This document shows, in pieces, positions 36,401-45,547 of a DNA stretch of 64,000 nt; positions within the stretch are counted from its first letter, which is position 1; every line of letters begins with the position of its first letter. The DNA is from Sphingopyxis sp. YR583 (GTDB taxonomy: Bacteria > Pseudomonadota > Alphaproteobacteria > Sphingomonadales > Sphingomonadaceae), in contig NZ_FNWK01000001.1 of NCBI RefSeq assembly GCF_900108295.1, positions 2,291,001 through 2,355,000 of the forward strand, given 5' to 3'. Made by a program: the position numbers and the translations under genes. Below the pieces are notes generated by a model. It did not search any database. It was given only the letters and a program-made list of their open reading frames with translations, and was not told the DNA's origin.

Positions 36401-36967
36401 TTAGCCTTTCATCGCCTGTGCGAAGCTATTGAGACGGGTACGGATGCTGCCGTCGATCAGCTGGCTGCCCAGCTGGACGACGAGGCCGCCAAGGATGGCG
36501 GGATCGACGGTCGTGTCGACGGTGACGTCGCGCCCGACACGGGATTTGAGGTTCGCGGTCAGCTCCTTGAGCTGCGCGGCCGAAAGCGGGTGCGCGCTGG
36601 TGACCTTTGCGGTCACTTCGCCGCGGTGGTCGGCGACGATCGCGTCGAACGCGTCGATCATCTTGGGCAGATCGGCGAGGCGGCGATTCTCGGCGAGGAC
36701 GCCGAGGAACTTTGCGGTCAGCGAATCGAGCTTCAGCGACTTGGCGACCGCGGCGATGGCGTTCGCGGCATCGGCGCGGCCGACGACCGGGCTGGCGATC
36801 AGCGCCGACAGGTCGGCCGATTCGGCAAGGCCACTGCGCAGAAGGTCGAGGCTCTTGGCGACCGCGTCGATCGCGTTCGATTCGCGCGCCAGATCGAACA
36901 AAGCAACTGCGTAACGGCCCGCGAGGCCCGCGGTGATGTTGCCCTGAATGCCGCCGGAATTCTCCAC
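36401..36967 (-). CDS. atpH: ATP synthase F1 delta subunit
   Basis: 188 residues from a GTG at 36967 preceded by AAAGGA; longer upstream translation is not conserved-looking. ITAGLAGRYAVALFDLARE, FLGVLAENRRLADLPKMIDAF and VGRDVTVDTTVDPAILGGLVVQLGSQLIDGS-type segments identify delta, the peripheral-stalk connector. First gene of the F1 operon. The F0 genes are not in the window, the usual alphaproteobacterial split. Confidence 0.95.
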   Translation of the reverse strand: MENSGGIQGNITAGLAGRYAVALFDLARESNAIDAVAKSLDLLRSGLAESADLSALIASPVVGRADAANAIAAVAKSLKLDSLTAKFLGVLAENRRLADLPKMIDAFDAIVADHRGEVTAKVTSAHPLSAAQLKELTANLKSRVGRDVTVDTTVDPAILGGLVVQLGSQLIDGSIRTRLNSFAQAMKG

Positions 36968-37169
36968 GCGTGAAAGTCCTTTGTTGCTATCCCGTGGGGG
37001 ATGGGTCGCGCTTTTCCGGGGGGAGATTCGTCGAATGCCCCCCACGCGAAGTCGCGGCGCGCCTAGCAACGATTTTGTTGCAATGCAAGGCGGGCGGGCG
37101 ATTGCTTTTGCACCTTCGTGCGATAGGGACGGGCTAACCAAAAAATATGACGTCGAAGGAAGGTACAAG

Positions 37170-37847
37170 ATGGGCGAGATGATCCGGATGACGATGGACG
37201 ATGGAGCCGAGATCGCGGTCTATCACGCCCAGCCCACGGGCGAGCGGCGCGGCGGGCTGGTGCTGATCCAGGAAATCTTCGGAGTCACCGACCATATCCG
37301 CGAGATGTGCGACGAATATGCAGCAGAAGGTTATGAGGTGCTGTCGCCCGCGCTGTTCGACCGTGAGCATGCGGGGTTCGAGAGCGACTATTCGGGGCCG
37401 CAGTTCCAGCGTGCGGTTGAGCTGGCGCGCGAACTGCATCCGTTCGAGCAGAGCTTGAAGGATGCGCAGACGTGCATCGACGCATTAAAAGGGAAAGGAC
37501 CGGTGTTCATCACCGGCTATTGCTATGGCGGGTCGGTCGCTTGGCGGATGGCGCAGATCAGCCTCGACCTCGCGGCGTCCTCGGCCTTTTACGGGAGCCT
37601 CGTCCCGACGATGTTCAAGGACGAGGCGCCCCGATGCGCAGCGATCGCGCATTTCGGCCGCTTCGACGACGGCATTCCGATGGAGGGGGTCGAGGCGCTG
37701 ATCGCAAAGGATCACCCGACCGCGCAGATTTTCGTCTATGAAGCGGGGCATGGCTTCAACAGCGACCGGCGCAAGGATTATCACGAGGCGAGCGCGGATC
37801 TGGCGCGCGAGCGGACGCTGATGCTGTTCAAGGCGTGCGCGGCGTGA
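37170..37847 (+). CDS. dienelactone hydrolase family protein
   Basis: 225 residues, an alpha/beta hydrolase. The nucleophile is the Cys in ITGYCYGGSVAW, the His lies in EAGHGFN, and LVLIQEIFGVTDHI is the typical N-terminal strand-loop of dienelactone hydrolases. The start is the ATG at 37170, with AAGGAAGG upstream, not earlier in-frame codons. The natural substrate is unknown. It heads a compact run of four forward genes; its stop overlaps the next start (GTGA). Confidence 0.9.
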   Translation: MGEMIRMTMDDGAEIAVYHAQPTGERRGGLVLIQEIFGVTDHIREMCDEYAAEGYEVLSPALFDREHAGFESDYSGPQFQRAVELARELHPFEQSLKDAQTCIDALKGKGPVFITGYCYGGSVAWRMAQISLDLAASSAFYGSLVPTMFKDEAPRCAAIAHFGRFDDGIPMEGVEALIAKDHPTAQIFVYEAGHGFNSDRRKDYHEASADLARERTLMLFKACAA

Positions 37848-38308
37848 GGTCGAGTATCGCCTTCGCTGCGCTTTCGATGCTGCTGTTGTCCGGTTGTGGC
37901 GGCGGAGCTGGCGAGCAACAGCCATTCGAGGACCAGCAGTCGAAGATTGCCCGCCTTCGCGGCCTGGCCGATGCCCGCTGCATGTGCCTGATGAACGACG
38001 ACACCGACGAGCGGTGCAATTTCGCTTATGACGATGAGCGAAAGGGGCTGAAGGCGACGCCGATGCCGCCGATGGACTTTGCGATCACGGCCGGGGGGTC
38101 CTGCTTCGCGACGTTGGACGGCCAGTGCGTGACCGAAGGCTATCATCTGAAGGGCGGCGGGCCGGCCGACAACGTCTGTTCGCAGGATGACGCCATTGCG
38201 CTGAACGACCTTCACGAAAAGGTCACGACGCAAAGCGGCAAGGCGGCGGCCGATGCCGCCGCGAAGGAGCGGATAAGGGAGATACGCGTCGCGTGGCGCG
38301 CGCGCTGA
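37844..38308 (+). CDS. Cys-rich putative lipoprotein, unknown function
   Basis: 154 residues from a GTG that overlaps the preceding stop by GTGA (an alternative GTG lies at 37835). Lipobox LLSGC at about residue 18. The mature part has Cys pairs CMCLMND, ERCNF, GSCFAT, GQCV and VCSQ, suggesting disulfides, and ends in a charged helix. No family is recognised. It sits between two hydrolase genes. Confidence 0.65.
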   Translation: MRSSIAFAALSMLLLSGCGGGAGEQQPFEDQQSKIARLRGLADARCMCLMNDDTDERCNFAYDDERKGLKATPMPPMDFAITAGGSCFATLDGQCVTEGYHLKGGGPADNVCSQDDAIALNDLHEKVTTQSGKAAADAAAKERIREIRVAWRAR

Positions 38309-38315
38309 GCGGGCA

Positions 38316-39104
38316 ATGAAACTGGCCCTGAACCTTTCCATCGCGCTGCTCGTCTTCGCGCTCGTCGCGACGGCGCTGCTCTACACGCAACAGCGCCGCA
38401 TCCTCTTTCCCGCGCCATCCCAATACCCGCAGACGGCGCCTGCGGGGTTTCGGCTCATCCATACAAGCACCGATGACGGCTTGCGGCTCTCGGCCCTCTC
38501 TCGCCCCGCGGCGGCGGGCCGGAAGACGATCCTCTTCTTCCATGGCAATGGCGACAATATGCTGGGCGCGATCGAGGCGACGCGCGGGCCGGCGGCGGCG
38601 GGGCACGGGCTGATGCTCGTCGAATATCGCGGCTATGGCGGCAATCCCGGTTCGCCGAACGAGGATGGCCTCTATCGGGACGGCGAGGCGGCGATGCGCT
38701 TGCTCGCCGATGCGGGCGTACCGCGACGCGATATCGTCGTCGTGGGCAATTCGATCGGATCGGGTCCGGCGACCGAAGTCGCGCAGCGGAACGATATTGC
38801 GGCGCTGATCCTCGTGTCGGGCTTTTCGGATCTGCCTTCGGTGGTACAGAGTCAGGTGTCGATCATCCCGCGCTGGCTGGTGCGCGACCGGTTCGACAAT
38901 GCCGCGAAATTGGCGGGCGTGAAAGCGCCCGTCTATCTGATGCACGGCGATGCCGACACGCTGGTGAAGCCCGACAATCTGGACCGGCTGGCGCGGGCGA
39001 GCCCCGATGCGACGGTGGCGCGTGTCGCGGGGATCGGGCACGAACTGGCCTACACGGCAACCGCACAGGCGTTGCTGACGCGCTGGGTGGATGCGCTGCC
39101 CTGA
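38316..39104 (+). CDS. membrane-anchored alpha/beta hydrolase (Bem46/ABHD13-like)
   Basis: 262 residues. An N-terminal hydrophobic anchor (about 5-22) precedes an alpha/beta hydrolase domain with ILFFHGNGDN, LMLVEYRGYGG, nucleophile VVGNSIGSGPA, acid HGDADTLVKP and GIGHE. This combination is typical of the Bem46/ABHD13 serine hydrolases, whose substrates are poorly known. It begins seven bases after the lipoprotein gene. Confidence 0.85.
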   Translation: MKLALNLSIALLVFALVATALLYTQQRRILFPAPSQYPQTAPAGFRLIHTSTDDGLRLSALSRPAAAGRKTILFFHGNGDNMLGAIEATRGPAAAGHGLMLVEYRGYGGNPGSPNEDGLYRDGEAAMRLLADAGVPRRDIVVVGNSIGSGPATEVAQRNDIAALILVSGFSDLPSVVQSQVSIIPRWLVRDRFDNAAKLAGVKAPVYLMHGDADTLVKPDNLDRLARASPDATVARVAGIGHELAYTATAQALLTRWVDALP

Positions 39105-39159
39105 CGAGCTAACGCGATTTCAACCTCTCGGCCGCATCCTTTCTTCGGGGAGGACCGCC

Positions 39160-39717
39160 ATGTCTTTGCTTGCCATGTTGTTGCTGGTTTCGGCGACCGA
39201 TTTCGACATCGATCCGGCGTACAAGCCGGTGAAGGACTCGCTCGCCGATGCGCGTGCGGGCAAGGTCCAGTGCCACGATCCCGACACGGCCGCACGCACC
39301 TGCCGAATCATGACCTGGCTCAACGAAGGCGCCGGGGGCAAGGTGCAGGTGCGCCAGCTCACCGCGCTCAGCGACAGCCCTTCGCTTGCCGCCGAACTGC
39401 GCATGACCGCGACGCGCGAGGGCGACGCGCTCTGCGGCGTCGTCAACGATGCCTATATGGCGGGCTTTCGCATCGTCAGCGGCCGGGCTCCCTATCCGGC
39501 GGCCGATAACAAGCGTTATGCGATCTTGTATCGCAACGAGCTCGTCGCGACTTTGTGGAACCGAAAGACCTGCGCTTACGCCTATGCGAAGCCGGGCGAT
39601 CCGCTGCACCTCGAGGTCGGCACGGTCGACGGTCAATTCGCCGGCGAGATGATGAGCAATTATATCTGGGTCGGCGCGAACGCCGGCTATCGGCTCAAGG
39701 CGCGGCCGCCGGCTTGA
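39160..39717 (+). CDS. secreted protein of unknown function
   Basis: 185 residues from the ATG at 39160 (GGGGAGGA upstream). A short hydrophobic signal (MSLLAMLLLVSA) is followed by a soluble domain with Cys residues in KVQCHDP, TCRIM, DALCGVV and KTCAYAY. No family is recognised. The last 23 bases overlap the 3' end of the convergent protease gene. Confidence 0.6.
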   Translation: MSLLAMLLLVSATDFDIDPAYKPVKDSLADARAGKVQCHDPDTAARTCRIMTWLNEGAGGKVQVRQLTALSDSPSLAAELRMTATREGDALCGVVNDAYMAGFRIVSGRAPYPAADNKRYAILYRNELVATLWNRKTCAYAYAKPGDPLHLEVGTVDGQFAGEMMSNYIWVGANAGYRLKARPPA

Positions 39718-41248
39718 CCGCCGCGCCGCTCGCGGGCTGGCAGCGATAGACGAGCCGCTCGTTCGGGCTGGCTGGCAGCGCGCTGCGGATCGCATCCTGT
39801 TGCGCCGCAAGCCCCGCAAGCTCGTCGGGATTGGCAGTGCAGCTCTTCAAGGTAATTGCCGCGCGCGTCTCACGCGCCTTCGTCATCGTCTCGGCATCGA
39901 GCAGATAGCGGTCGACGCGATAGTCGCGCCCCGTTGCATCGATCGACGCGACGGTCACGGTCGCCTCGTCGTTCGGCACGAGGATGCGCTGCCAGCGGTC
40001 GTCTGCGCCCTGCGTATATTGGGTACGGCCGTTGACGCAGCCGCCCTTGCCGATCGCGATCGGAACGTCGGTCGTCGCCGACACGGTGATGCGGCTGCGG
40101 TCGGGGCGGATCGTGCAGAGGAAATTGCCCTGCGCGAGCTTGGGTGCACCGGTCGCCGCGACGGCGGCCGTTTCCTCTGCAATCTCGGCATGTGCGTCGG
40201 GGCGCGTGACGAACAGCACCGCCGCGCCGAGAATCAGCACCGCGCCTGCACCGCCCGCGATCTTCGCGTTGCGCAGATTCTTCTGGTTATAGAACATCAG
40301 GCCGGCACCGGCGGCGAGCGCGCCGATGACGAAGAAGACGCCGGCGAGTGCGATGCGATTCTCGCGCGACGCGAGCGCGTCTTCCTCGGCGCGCGCCTGC
40401 TTGAGATCGCGGTCGAGTTTGGCGGCGGCTTCTTTGGCAGCGTTCGCCTCGGCGCTCGCGCGCGCTTCGGCGTCGATCGCGGCGCGGTCGCGGGCGTCGG
40501 CTTCGGCCATCGAGACGCAGGTTGTGCCAACGCTCGTATAGGGCTGGTTCGCGTCGGCGAGGAAGCGCATGAGTTCGCGACCGGCGATCGCAAAGGCGAA
40601 GGGCGAGTCGCCGTCGTCGGCGCGCGTGATTGCGGTGTTGATCCCGGTGATCCGGCCGCACTGGTCGACGAGCGGCCCGCCCGAATTGCCGCGCGAAATC
40701 TTGGCCGTGTGGATCAGCATCGCGACCCCGTCGACCGACTGCATGTTCGACATATTGCCTTCGCTCCGCGTCGGGGTCCGCGGAGTTATATAGTCATTGG
40801 CGCTGCGCGCGGTGGCGAGGTCGACGTTGCCCGGATAGCCCAAGGCGACGACGTCGGCACCCGAATCGAGCGGGCCGGTGTAGATCGCGGCGGCGGGCAG
40901 GCGGCCCTCGGTAATCTCGATCAATGCGAGGTCGCGCGCGGTATCGATCGCGATCAGCTTGCCGGCGAAGCTCTTCTGTCCTTCGGACGGGACGACACCC
41001 AGGGCGACATTGCCCGGATATTTGGCGGCCGATTCGACGACATGCGCATTGGTGACGATACGCGTCGGCGAAATCGCGATGCCGCTGCCGTGGCCGAAGC
41101 CGACGACCTCGCCATCGACCATCGCAACGGTGACGACGCGCACGACGCTGCGCGACGCGGCGCTGATATCGTCGGCGGCGCGGGCCGGGACAGACAGTGA
41201 CGGCGAGAGGGCGAAGAGGGCGAGCAGCAGCGCGAGGAGGCGGGTCAT
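39695..41248 (-). CDS. trypsin-like serine protease with coiled coil and two membrane helices
   Basis: 517 residues from the ATG at 41248. A signal peptide is followed by a DegP-like protease fold with His69 (TNAHVV), Asp106 (ARDLALIE) and Ser189 (RGNSGGPL). An Ala/Glu/Arg-rich coiled coil comes next (about 248-297), then two membrane helices (about 299-320 and 330-348) and a C-terminal domain of about 165 residues with Cys residues. There is no PDZ domain. The topology suggests an envelope protease tethered to the inner membrane. Substrates are unknown. Confidence 0.8.
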   Translation of the reverse strand: MTRLLALLLALFALSPSLSVPARAADDISAASRSVVRVVTVAMVDGEVVGFGHGSGIAISPTRIVTNAHVVESAAKYPGNVALGVVPSEGQKSFAGKLIAIDTARDLALIEITEGRLPAAAIYTGPLDSGADVVALGYPGNVDLATARSANDYITPRTPTRSEGNMSNMQSVDGVAMLIHTAKISRGNSGGPLVDQCGRITGINTAITRADDGDSPFAFAIAGRELMRFLADANQPYTSVGTTCVSMAEADARDRAAIDAEARASAEANAAKEAAAKLDRDLKQARAEEDALASRENRIALAGVFFVIGALAAGAGLMFYNQKNLRNAKIAGGAGAVLILGAAVLFVTRPDAHAEIAEETAAVAATGAPKLAQGNFLCTIRPDRSRITVSATTDVPIAIGKGGCVNGRTQYTQGADDRWQRILVPNDEATVTVASIDATGRDYRVDRYLLDAETMTKARETRAAITLKSCTANPDELAGLAAQQDAIRSALPASPNERLVYRCQPASGAAVKPAAAP

Positions 41249-41289
41249 GGCGCGCACACTAGCCAGCCCGGAAGCGAAGGCAAGGGCGG

Positions 41290-42111
41290 CTAGATATATG
41301 GTCCCCACATCACCATCCACGCCCCGGCGCTGCCCGCGAGGATGACAAGACCGCTGACGCCGAGCAGCGCGGCGGTCGCCTGCCGCGCGAGCGGCGTCCC
41401 GCGTGCGCCGGCGCGCAGATAGATTTCGGCGATCGCGAGTGGCAGCAGTGAATTGGCGAAGGCGAGGAACAGGTCGAACGGACCGTCCATCGCCTTGCCG
41501 ATCCCCGCGCCGCCGGTCGCGAGTCCCCATGCCATATAGCCGACGCGCATGAACCAGACTGCGCTTGCGACGGCGAACAGGCGGGTCGCCCAGCGGCGAT
41601 GGTCGGCGAACTGCCGGTGGCGTGCGGCCTGCCAAGCGAGTGCGGTAAAGCCCGTGATCAGCAGCGCGTCGAGCGTGATGCCGATAGCACCGATAGTGTT
41701 GAGCCAGGTGCCGCGACCCCATGTCATCCATAGCCCGCCGATCGCGAGCGCCAGCGCGCACAGCATATAGAGCCGGCCGTTCCAGCGATGGAGCGCGGGC
41801 CGGCGGTTCCGTATCGCGGGGACGAGTTGCACGAGGCCGCCAAAGGTGATGACTGCCGCAAGCAGAACATGCACCGCAAAGAAGAGATTGCCCGCCGTGT
41901 CGCCCGCCACAAAGCCCTTGATGATCGGCTTTTCATTCCACGCGGCAAAATTGCCGGCCAGCGTCGGGGGATAATAATAGAGCAGGATGAAGGCGACGAA
42001 GAGCAATTGGCCCGCTGCAATGGCGAGATAGCAAAAAGTCGCGCTGCGCCCGAGCCAATCGATGCGGCGCGCAGAGCGTGCGGAGGTTATCGATGCGTCG
42101 ATGGTGGCCAT
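41290..42111 (-). CDS. DUF2306 membrane protein
   Basis: 273 residues with seven to eight hydrophobic helices. The conserved HRWNGRLYMLCAL and HRQFADHRRWATRLFAVASAVWFMR segments, with regularly placed His, match DUF2306 proteins, which resemble haem-binding membrane proteins but have no proven function. No operon partner is seen; it is divergent from the DUF1203-ada pair. Confidence 0.82.
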   Translation of the reverse strand: MATIDASITSARSARRIDWLGRSATFCYLAIAAGQLLFVAFILLYYYPPTLAGNFAAWNEKPIIKGFVAGDTAGNLFFAVHVLLAAVITFGGLVQLVPAIRNRRPALHRWNGRLYMLCALALAIGGLWMTWGRGTWLNTIGAIGITLDALLITGFTALAWQAARHRQFADHRRWATRLFAVASAVWFMRVGYMAWGLATGGAGIGKAMDGPFDLFLAFANSLLPLAIAEIYLRAGARGTPLARQATAALLGVSGLVILAGSAGAWMVMWGPYI

Positions 42112-42144
42112 GCGGGTTCCCCAATTTGTCGCGGGAGCGTGCGC

Positions 42145-42173
42145 TTTTCATCATGGTGAGTCAATGATATAAT
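42145..42173 (+). promoter_or_regulatory. sigma70-like promoter upstream of DUF1203-ada
   Basis: TTTTCA (42145-42150), a 17-bp spacer and a consensus TATAAT (42168-42173) lie about 100 bp before the DUF1203 start. I did not find a convincing Ada operator next to it. Confidence 0.45.
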
Positions 42174-42274
42174 ACAGTAATACACTTGCGCCGTAATGTT
42201 TGAACGCAAGCATCGGGACGCAGCAGGAATCGTGCCGTGGCAGGAATGTCCAACAGCCGAGAAAGGATGTTCCG

Positions 42275-42745
42275 ATGACCTATGCGATCCGGGGGCTGGA
42301 CCCCGACCTCTTCGCACCGCTTTTCGCGCTCGACGATGCCGGCCTTGCTGCGATCAACGCGCGCCGGGTGACGGCTACAGCCGATCGCGGTTTTCCATGC
42401 CGTATCAGCCTCGAAGATGCGCGGGCGGGGGAGGCGTTGATTCTGCTCCACCACACCAGCCACGACGTCGAAACGCCCTATCGCAGCGCCTATGCGATCT
42501 ATGTGCGTCCGGATGTCGGGGCGGCGAGCTATCGCGACGAACTGCCGCCAGTGTTCGAAGGGCGCCCGCTCGCGCTCCGCGCCTTCGATGCCGGGGGCAT
42601 GTTGCAGAGCGCCCGGCTCGCGGGACCGGGCGAGGTCGATGGTGCGATCCGCGATCTGTTCGCCGACATGGGCATTTCCTATATCGATGCCCATAACGCC
42701 GCGCATGGCTGTTTCGCCGCGCGAATCGAAAGGGACGCAGCATGA
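42275..42745 (+). CDS. DUF1203 family protein
   Basis: 156 residues from the ATG at 42275 (GAAAGGA upstream). YAIRGLDPDLFAPLF, GFPCRISLEDARAGEALILL and HHTSHDVETPYRSAYAIYV are characteristic of DUF1203, a cytoplasmic family of unknown function. The ATGA overlap with ada (42742-42745) indicates coupled expression, so a role linked to alkylation stress is possible but unproven. Confidence 0.88.
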   Translation: MTYAIRGLDPDLFAPLFALDDAGLAAINARRVTATADRGFPCRISLEDARAGEALILLHHTSHDVETPYRSAYAIYVRPDVGAASYRDELPPVFEGRPLALRAFDAGGMLQSARLAGPGEVDGAIRDLFADMGISYIDAHNAAHGCFAARIERDAA

Positions 42746-43776
42746 GCGCCGACCTGATGACCGACGACGATCGCTGGGCGGCGGTGCAGCGCCGCGACCG
42801 CGCGCTGGACGGGCGTTTCGTGACCGGCGTGCTGACGACGGGTATCTATTGCCGGCCGAGCTGCGCCGCGCGGCATCCGTTACGCGACAATGTCCGCTTC
42901 TTCGCAGACGGCGCGACGGCGCGCGAAACGGGGTTGCGCCCGTGCAAGCGCTGCCTGCCCGATGATGTCGCGCGCGACGAAGGTGCGGTACTCGCGGCGA
43001 TCCAGGCGATCAAGACGAGCGAGGAGCCGCTCGCACTCGGCGATCTTGCCGCGCGCACGGGCTATTCGCCGACGCATTTCCAGCGCGTCTTTACCCGCCA
43101 AACCGGGCTTTCGCCCGCGGCCTATGCGCGCGCGTTGCGCGAGGAACGTGCGCGGCAGGCGCTGAGCGACGGCCGCCGGGTGACCGACGCGATCTACGAT
43201 GCAGGTTTTTCGGGGCCGTCGCGTTTCTATGAGAATATGGAAGGACGCATGGGCATGACCGCGTCGGCGTGGGTGAACGGCGGCAAGGGCACGACGATCC
43301 ATTGGGCGGTTGTGCCGACGAGCCTAGGCGACATGCTCGTCGCAGCGACGGAGAAGGGGGTGTGCCGTCTATCGTTCGACGAAGGTCGGGAGGCGCTCGA
43401 GGAGCGTTTTCCGGCGGCAAGCCTGATCGAGGGTGGCGAAGAGTTCGAGGCCTTGCTGAAGCAAGTGATCGCGGCGGTCGAGGCACCGGTGAACGGCTTC
43501 GACCATATCCCGATCGACGTGAAGGGAACCGCCTTTCAAGAAGCGGTGTGGCGTGAATTGCGCAAGATCCCGGCAGGCGAGACGCGCAGCTATGCCGATA
43601 TTGCCGCCGCCGTGGGCAAGCCGAAGGCGGTGCGCGCGGCGGGCAGCGCCAATGGTGCGAACAATGTTGCGGTGCTGATTCCGTGCCACCGCGTCGTGCG
43701 CAGCGACGGGACGCTCGGCGGCTATGCCTATGGCCTGCCGATCAAGGAAGAATTGCTGAAACGCGAAGGGCGTTGA
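42742..43776 (+). CDS. ada: bifunctional transcriptional regulator / O6-methylguanine-DNA methyltransferase Ada
   Basis: 344 residues. The N-terminal zinc domain has Cys37, Cys41, Cys68 and Cys71 (YCRPSCAAR, RPCKRCLP); Cys37 corresponds to the methylphosphotriester acceptor Cys38 of E. coli Ada. An AraC-type helix-turn-helix domain follows (ARTGYSPTHFQRVF), then the C-terminal methyltransferase with active-site PCHRVV. It repairs O6-methylguanine and activates the adaptive response when methylated. alkB and alkA are not adjacent; the DUF1203 gene is. Confidence 0.96.
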   Translation: MSADLMTDDDRWAAVQRRDRALDGRFVTGVLTTGIYCRPSCAARHPLRDNVRFFADGATARETGLRPCKRCLPDDVARDEGAVLAAIQAIKTSEEPLALGDLAARTGYSPTHFQRVFTRQTGLSPAAYARALREERARQALSDGRRVTDAIYDAGFSGPSRFYENMEGRMGMTASAWVNGGKGTTIHWAVVPTSLGDMLVAATEKGVCRLSFDEGREALEERFPAASLIEGGEEFEALLKQVIAAVEAPVNGFDHIPIDVKGTAFQEAVWRELRKIPAGETRSYADIAAAVGKPKAVRAAGSANGANNVAVLIPCHRVVRSDGTLGGYAYGLPIKEELLKREGR

Positions 43777-43785
43777 TGCGAAAAT

Positions 43786-43823
43786 GGCGCCGGACGTCGC
43801 GAAATACCGTCCGGCGCCTTTCG
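43786..43823. terminator. bidirectional hairpin between ada and peptidase-like pseudogene
   Basis: GGCGCCGGACG and CGTCCGGCGCC form a perfect 11-bp stem with an 11-base loop, with TTTC following on the forward strand and TTTTC on the reverse. It is placed between two convergent genes. Confidence 0.6.
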
Positions 43824-43840
43824 GTGACAACGCGATGCGG

Positions 43841-45424
43841 TCAGCTGTCCTCTTTTTCCTGATCGGCAAAGATGCTCGCCATGGTGGAGCGAGCCGCGTC
43901 GATCTGTCCGGCGTCGATTTCATCGACCACCTTGGCGACCTTGTTCGCCTTTTCCTGCTTGTGGCTCGAAAAGGCGAGTGGAGCGAGCACCGACCGGGCC
44001 AGCTTGCCCTTGTTTTCGTTGAGCAGCTGGCGTGCGAGGACCATGCGATAGCCATCGTCATAGGACGAATATTCGAACACGCTTTCCAGTGCGATGATTG
44101 CCGGTTCCGGAATGGGCTCCTTCGCCTCGTAGTAGGACATATAATAGCCGATCGCCGCGCGCGGATCTTTGGGATCGAGCCGATATGCCTCGGCAAACCA
44201 CTTGCGCGCCGTGGCGTAGAGGGCCGGATTCTTTTCCTCCTTGGCGCGGGTCATGAACAGGCCGCCCATCAATATCTGTGCGTCCTGCGATTGTGGTTCG
44301 AGAACAAGCGCCTGTTTCAGAGCCGTTTCGGCTTTTGCGAATTCCTTTGCATCGACATAGGCTTCGCCGACCGCCAGTTGCACGCCCAGACTGTCGGGAT
44401 ATTTCGTATCCATGCCGTTCACCTCGTTCGCCACGGTGCGCGCCTGGCGTTCGGAGACTCCGCGCTGGGTGCGGATATGCGCCTTGATGACGGCTTCCTC
44501 GGCGGGCGTCAGCCGCCGGATATCGACTTTCGGCGCGACATAATTGACCGGCTTGACGTCGAGCGTCGGAAAGGGCCCGCTCTTATATTTGCGAAGTTCG
44601 CTTTGCAGCTTGTCGAGGTCGCCGAATACGCGCTGCGCCGCCGTCAGGCTGTCTTCACCCGCATTCAGCGCTTTCAGATATTGTGCGAGTTGTCCCTGCC
44701 GCGGCTTGTTGAAATTCAGATAGTGCGCGATCATCCAGCCGAACGAGTAGGACTGGAAATATTCCTGCCCGTCGAGCCGCTTTTTGTGATCGAACAAGCG
44801 CGTCAGCCGGATGCCCGGCAGTTCGAACAGGTCGTCGCCGCGGTGCTGCGGGACGTTGCCGACCCGGAAGGCCCCATTGTCGAGCAGTTCAAGCGTGCCA
44901 TAGAGTTCGGCAAAGCCTTCGACATACCAATGCGGATAGGCGGTGCTGAATTTCTGCAGCATGAAGTGATGCACATATTCGTGGAACAATATGCCTTCGG
45001 CGGTCAGCGCGGTTTTCTGGTTGATCTCGCGCTGGTCCAGATGGCGACTGAAACGGTCGCGTTGTTCCTCGACCGCCGGAACGAAGGAAACGGCTGCTCC
45101 CGCACGCGGAATGTAAAAACCCGCGACGCCGGCGCTACCGGCGAGGCGGCCGATGTCGTCGATGCCGCCGAAGCGATAGACACGAACCTTGTTCGATTGA
45201 CCGATGTCGGGCCCCGGTATCGGAAGCCCCTGCATGTATCGCAGCGCGTTGTCGAACCGTTCAAGGCGCGTTGCAAAGCGCTCGACATCCTCCTTCGTGC
45301 TTTAGGACGTGATGATGAAATGACTTGTTTCGGCTTCCCACCATTCGGCGTGGGCCGTGCTGCTCAAGGCAAGCAGCGCAACGGCAAGGCCGCCGCGCAG
45401 CGCGGTTTTCAGAAATGCGATCAT
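43841..45424 (-). pseudogene. HEXXH/TPR-like secreted peptidase-family gene with in-frame stop
   Basis: From the ATG at 45424 the reverse strand encodes a signal peptide and AETSHFIITS, then TAA (45304-45302) as codon 41, then the same frame continues 487 codons to 43841. Sequence on both sides of the stop aligns with the intact paralogue at 46300-47832 (AETDSFIIYSEGS). Downstream are HEYVHHFM (zinc motif, codons 148-152), WYVEGFAELYG (probable third ligand) and helical repeats. Restart at the ATG at 45235 would yield a 464-residue protein without a signal peptide. Nonsense mutation, sequencing error or readthrough are the options. Confidence 0.8.
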
Positions 45425-45547
45425 TTGTTTTCCCCGGTAAATTTTCGCGAGGCGACTATATCAAGCCGGACCGCGGCATCAACCGTCTGAAGTTTTGCCG
45501 TTTATCTGTCCTGTTCCCGCAGATGTATTTGATGAGGAGATGAAGAA

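Noticed and set aside
36948..37169. N-terminal extension of the dienelactone hydrolase
   Set aside because: The extension is antisense to the atpH start and lacks similarity to the fold. The ATG at 37170 has a good ribosome site.
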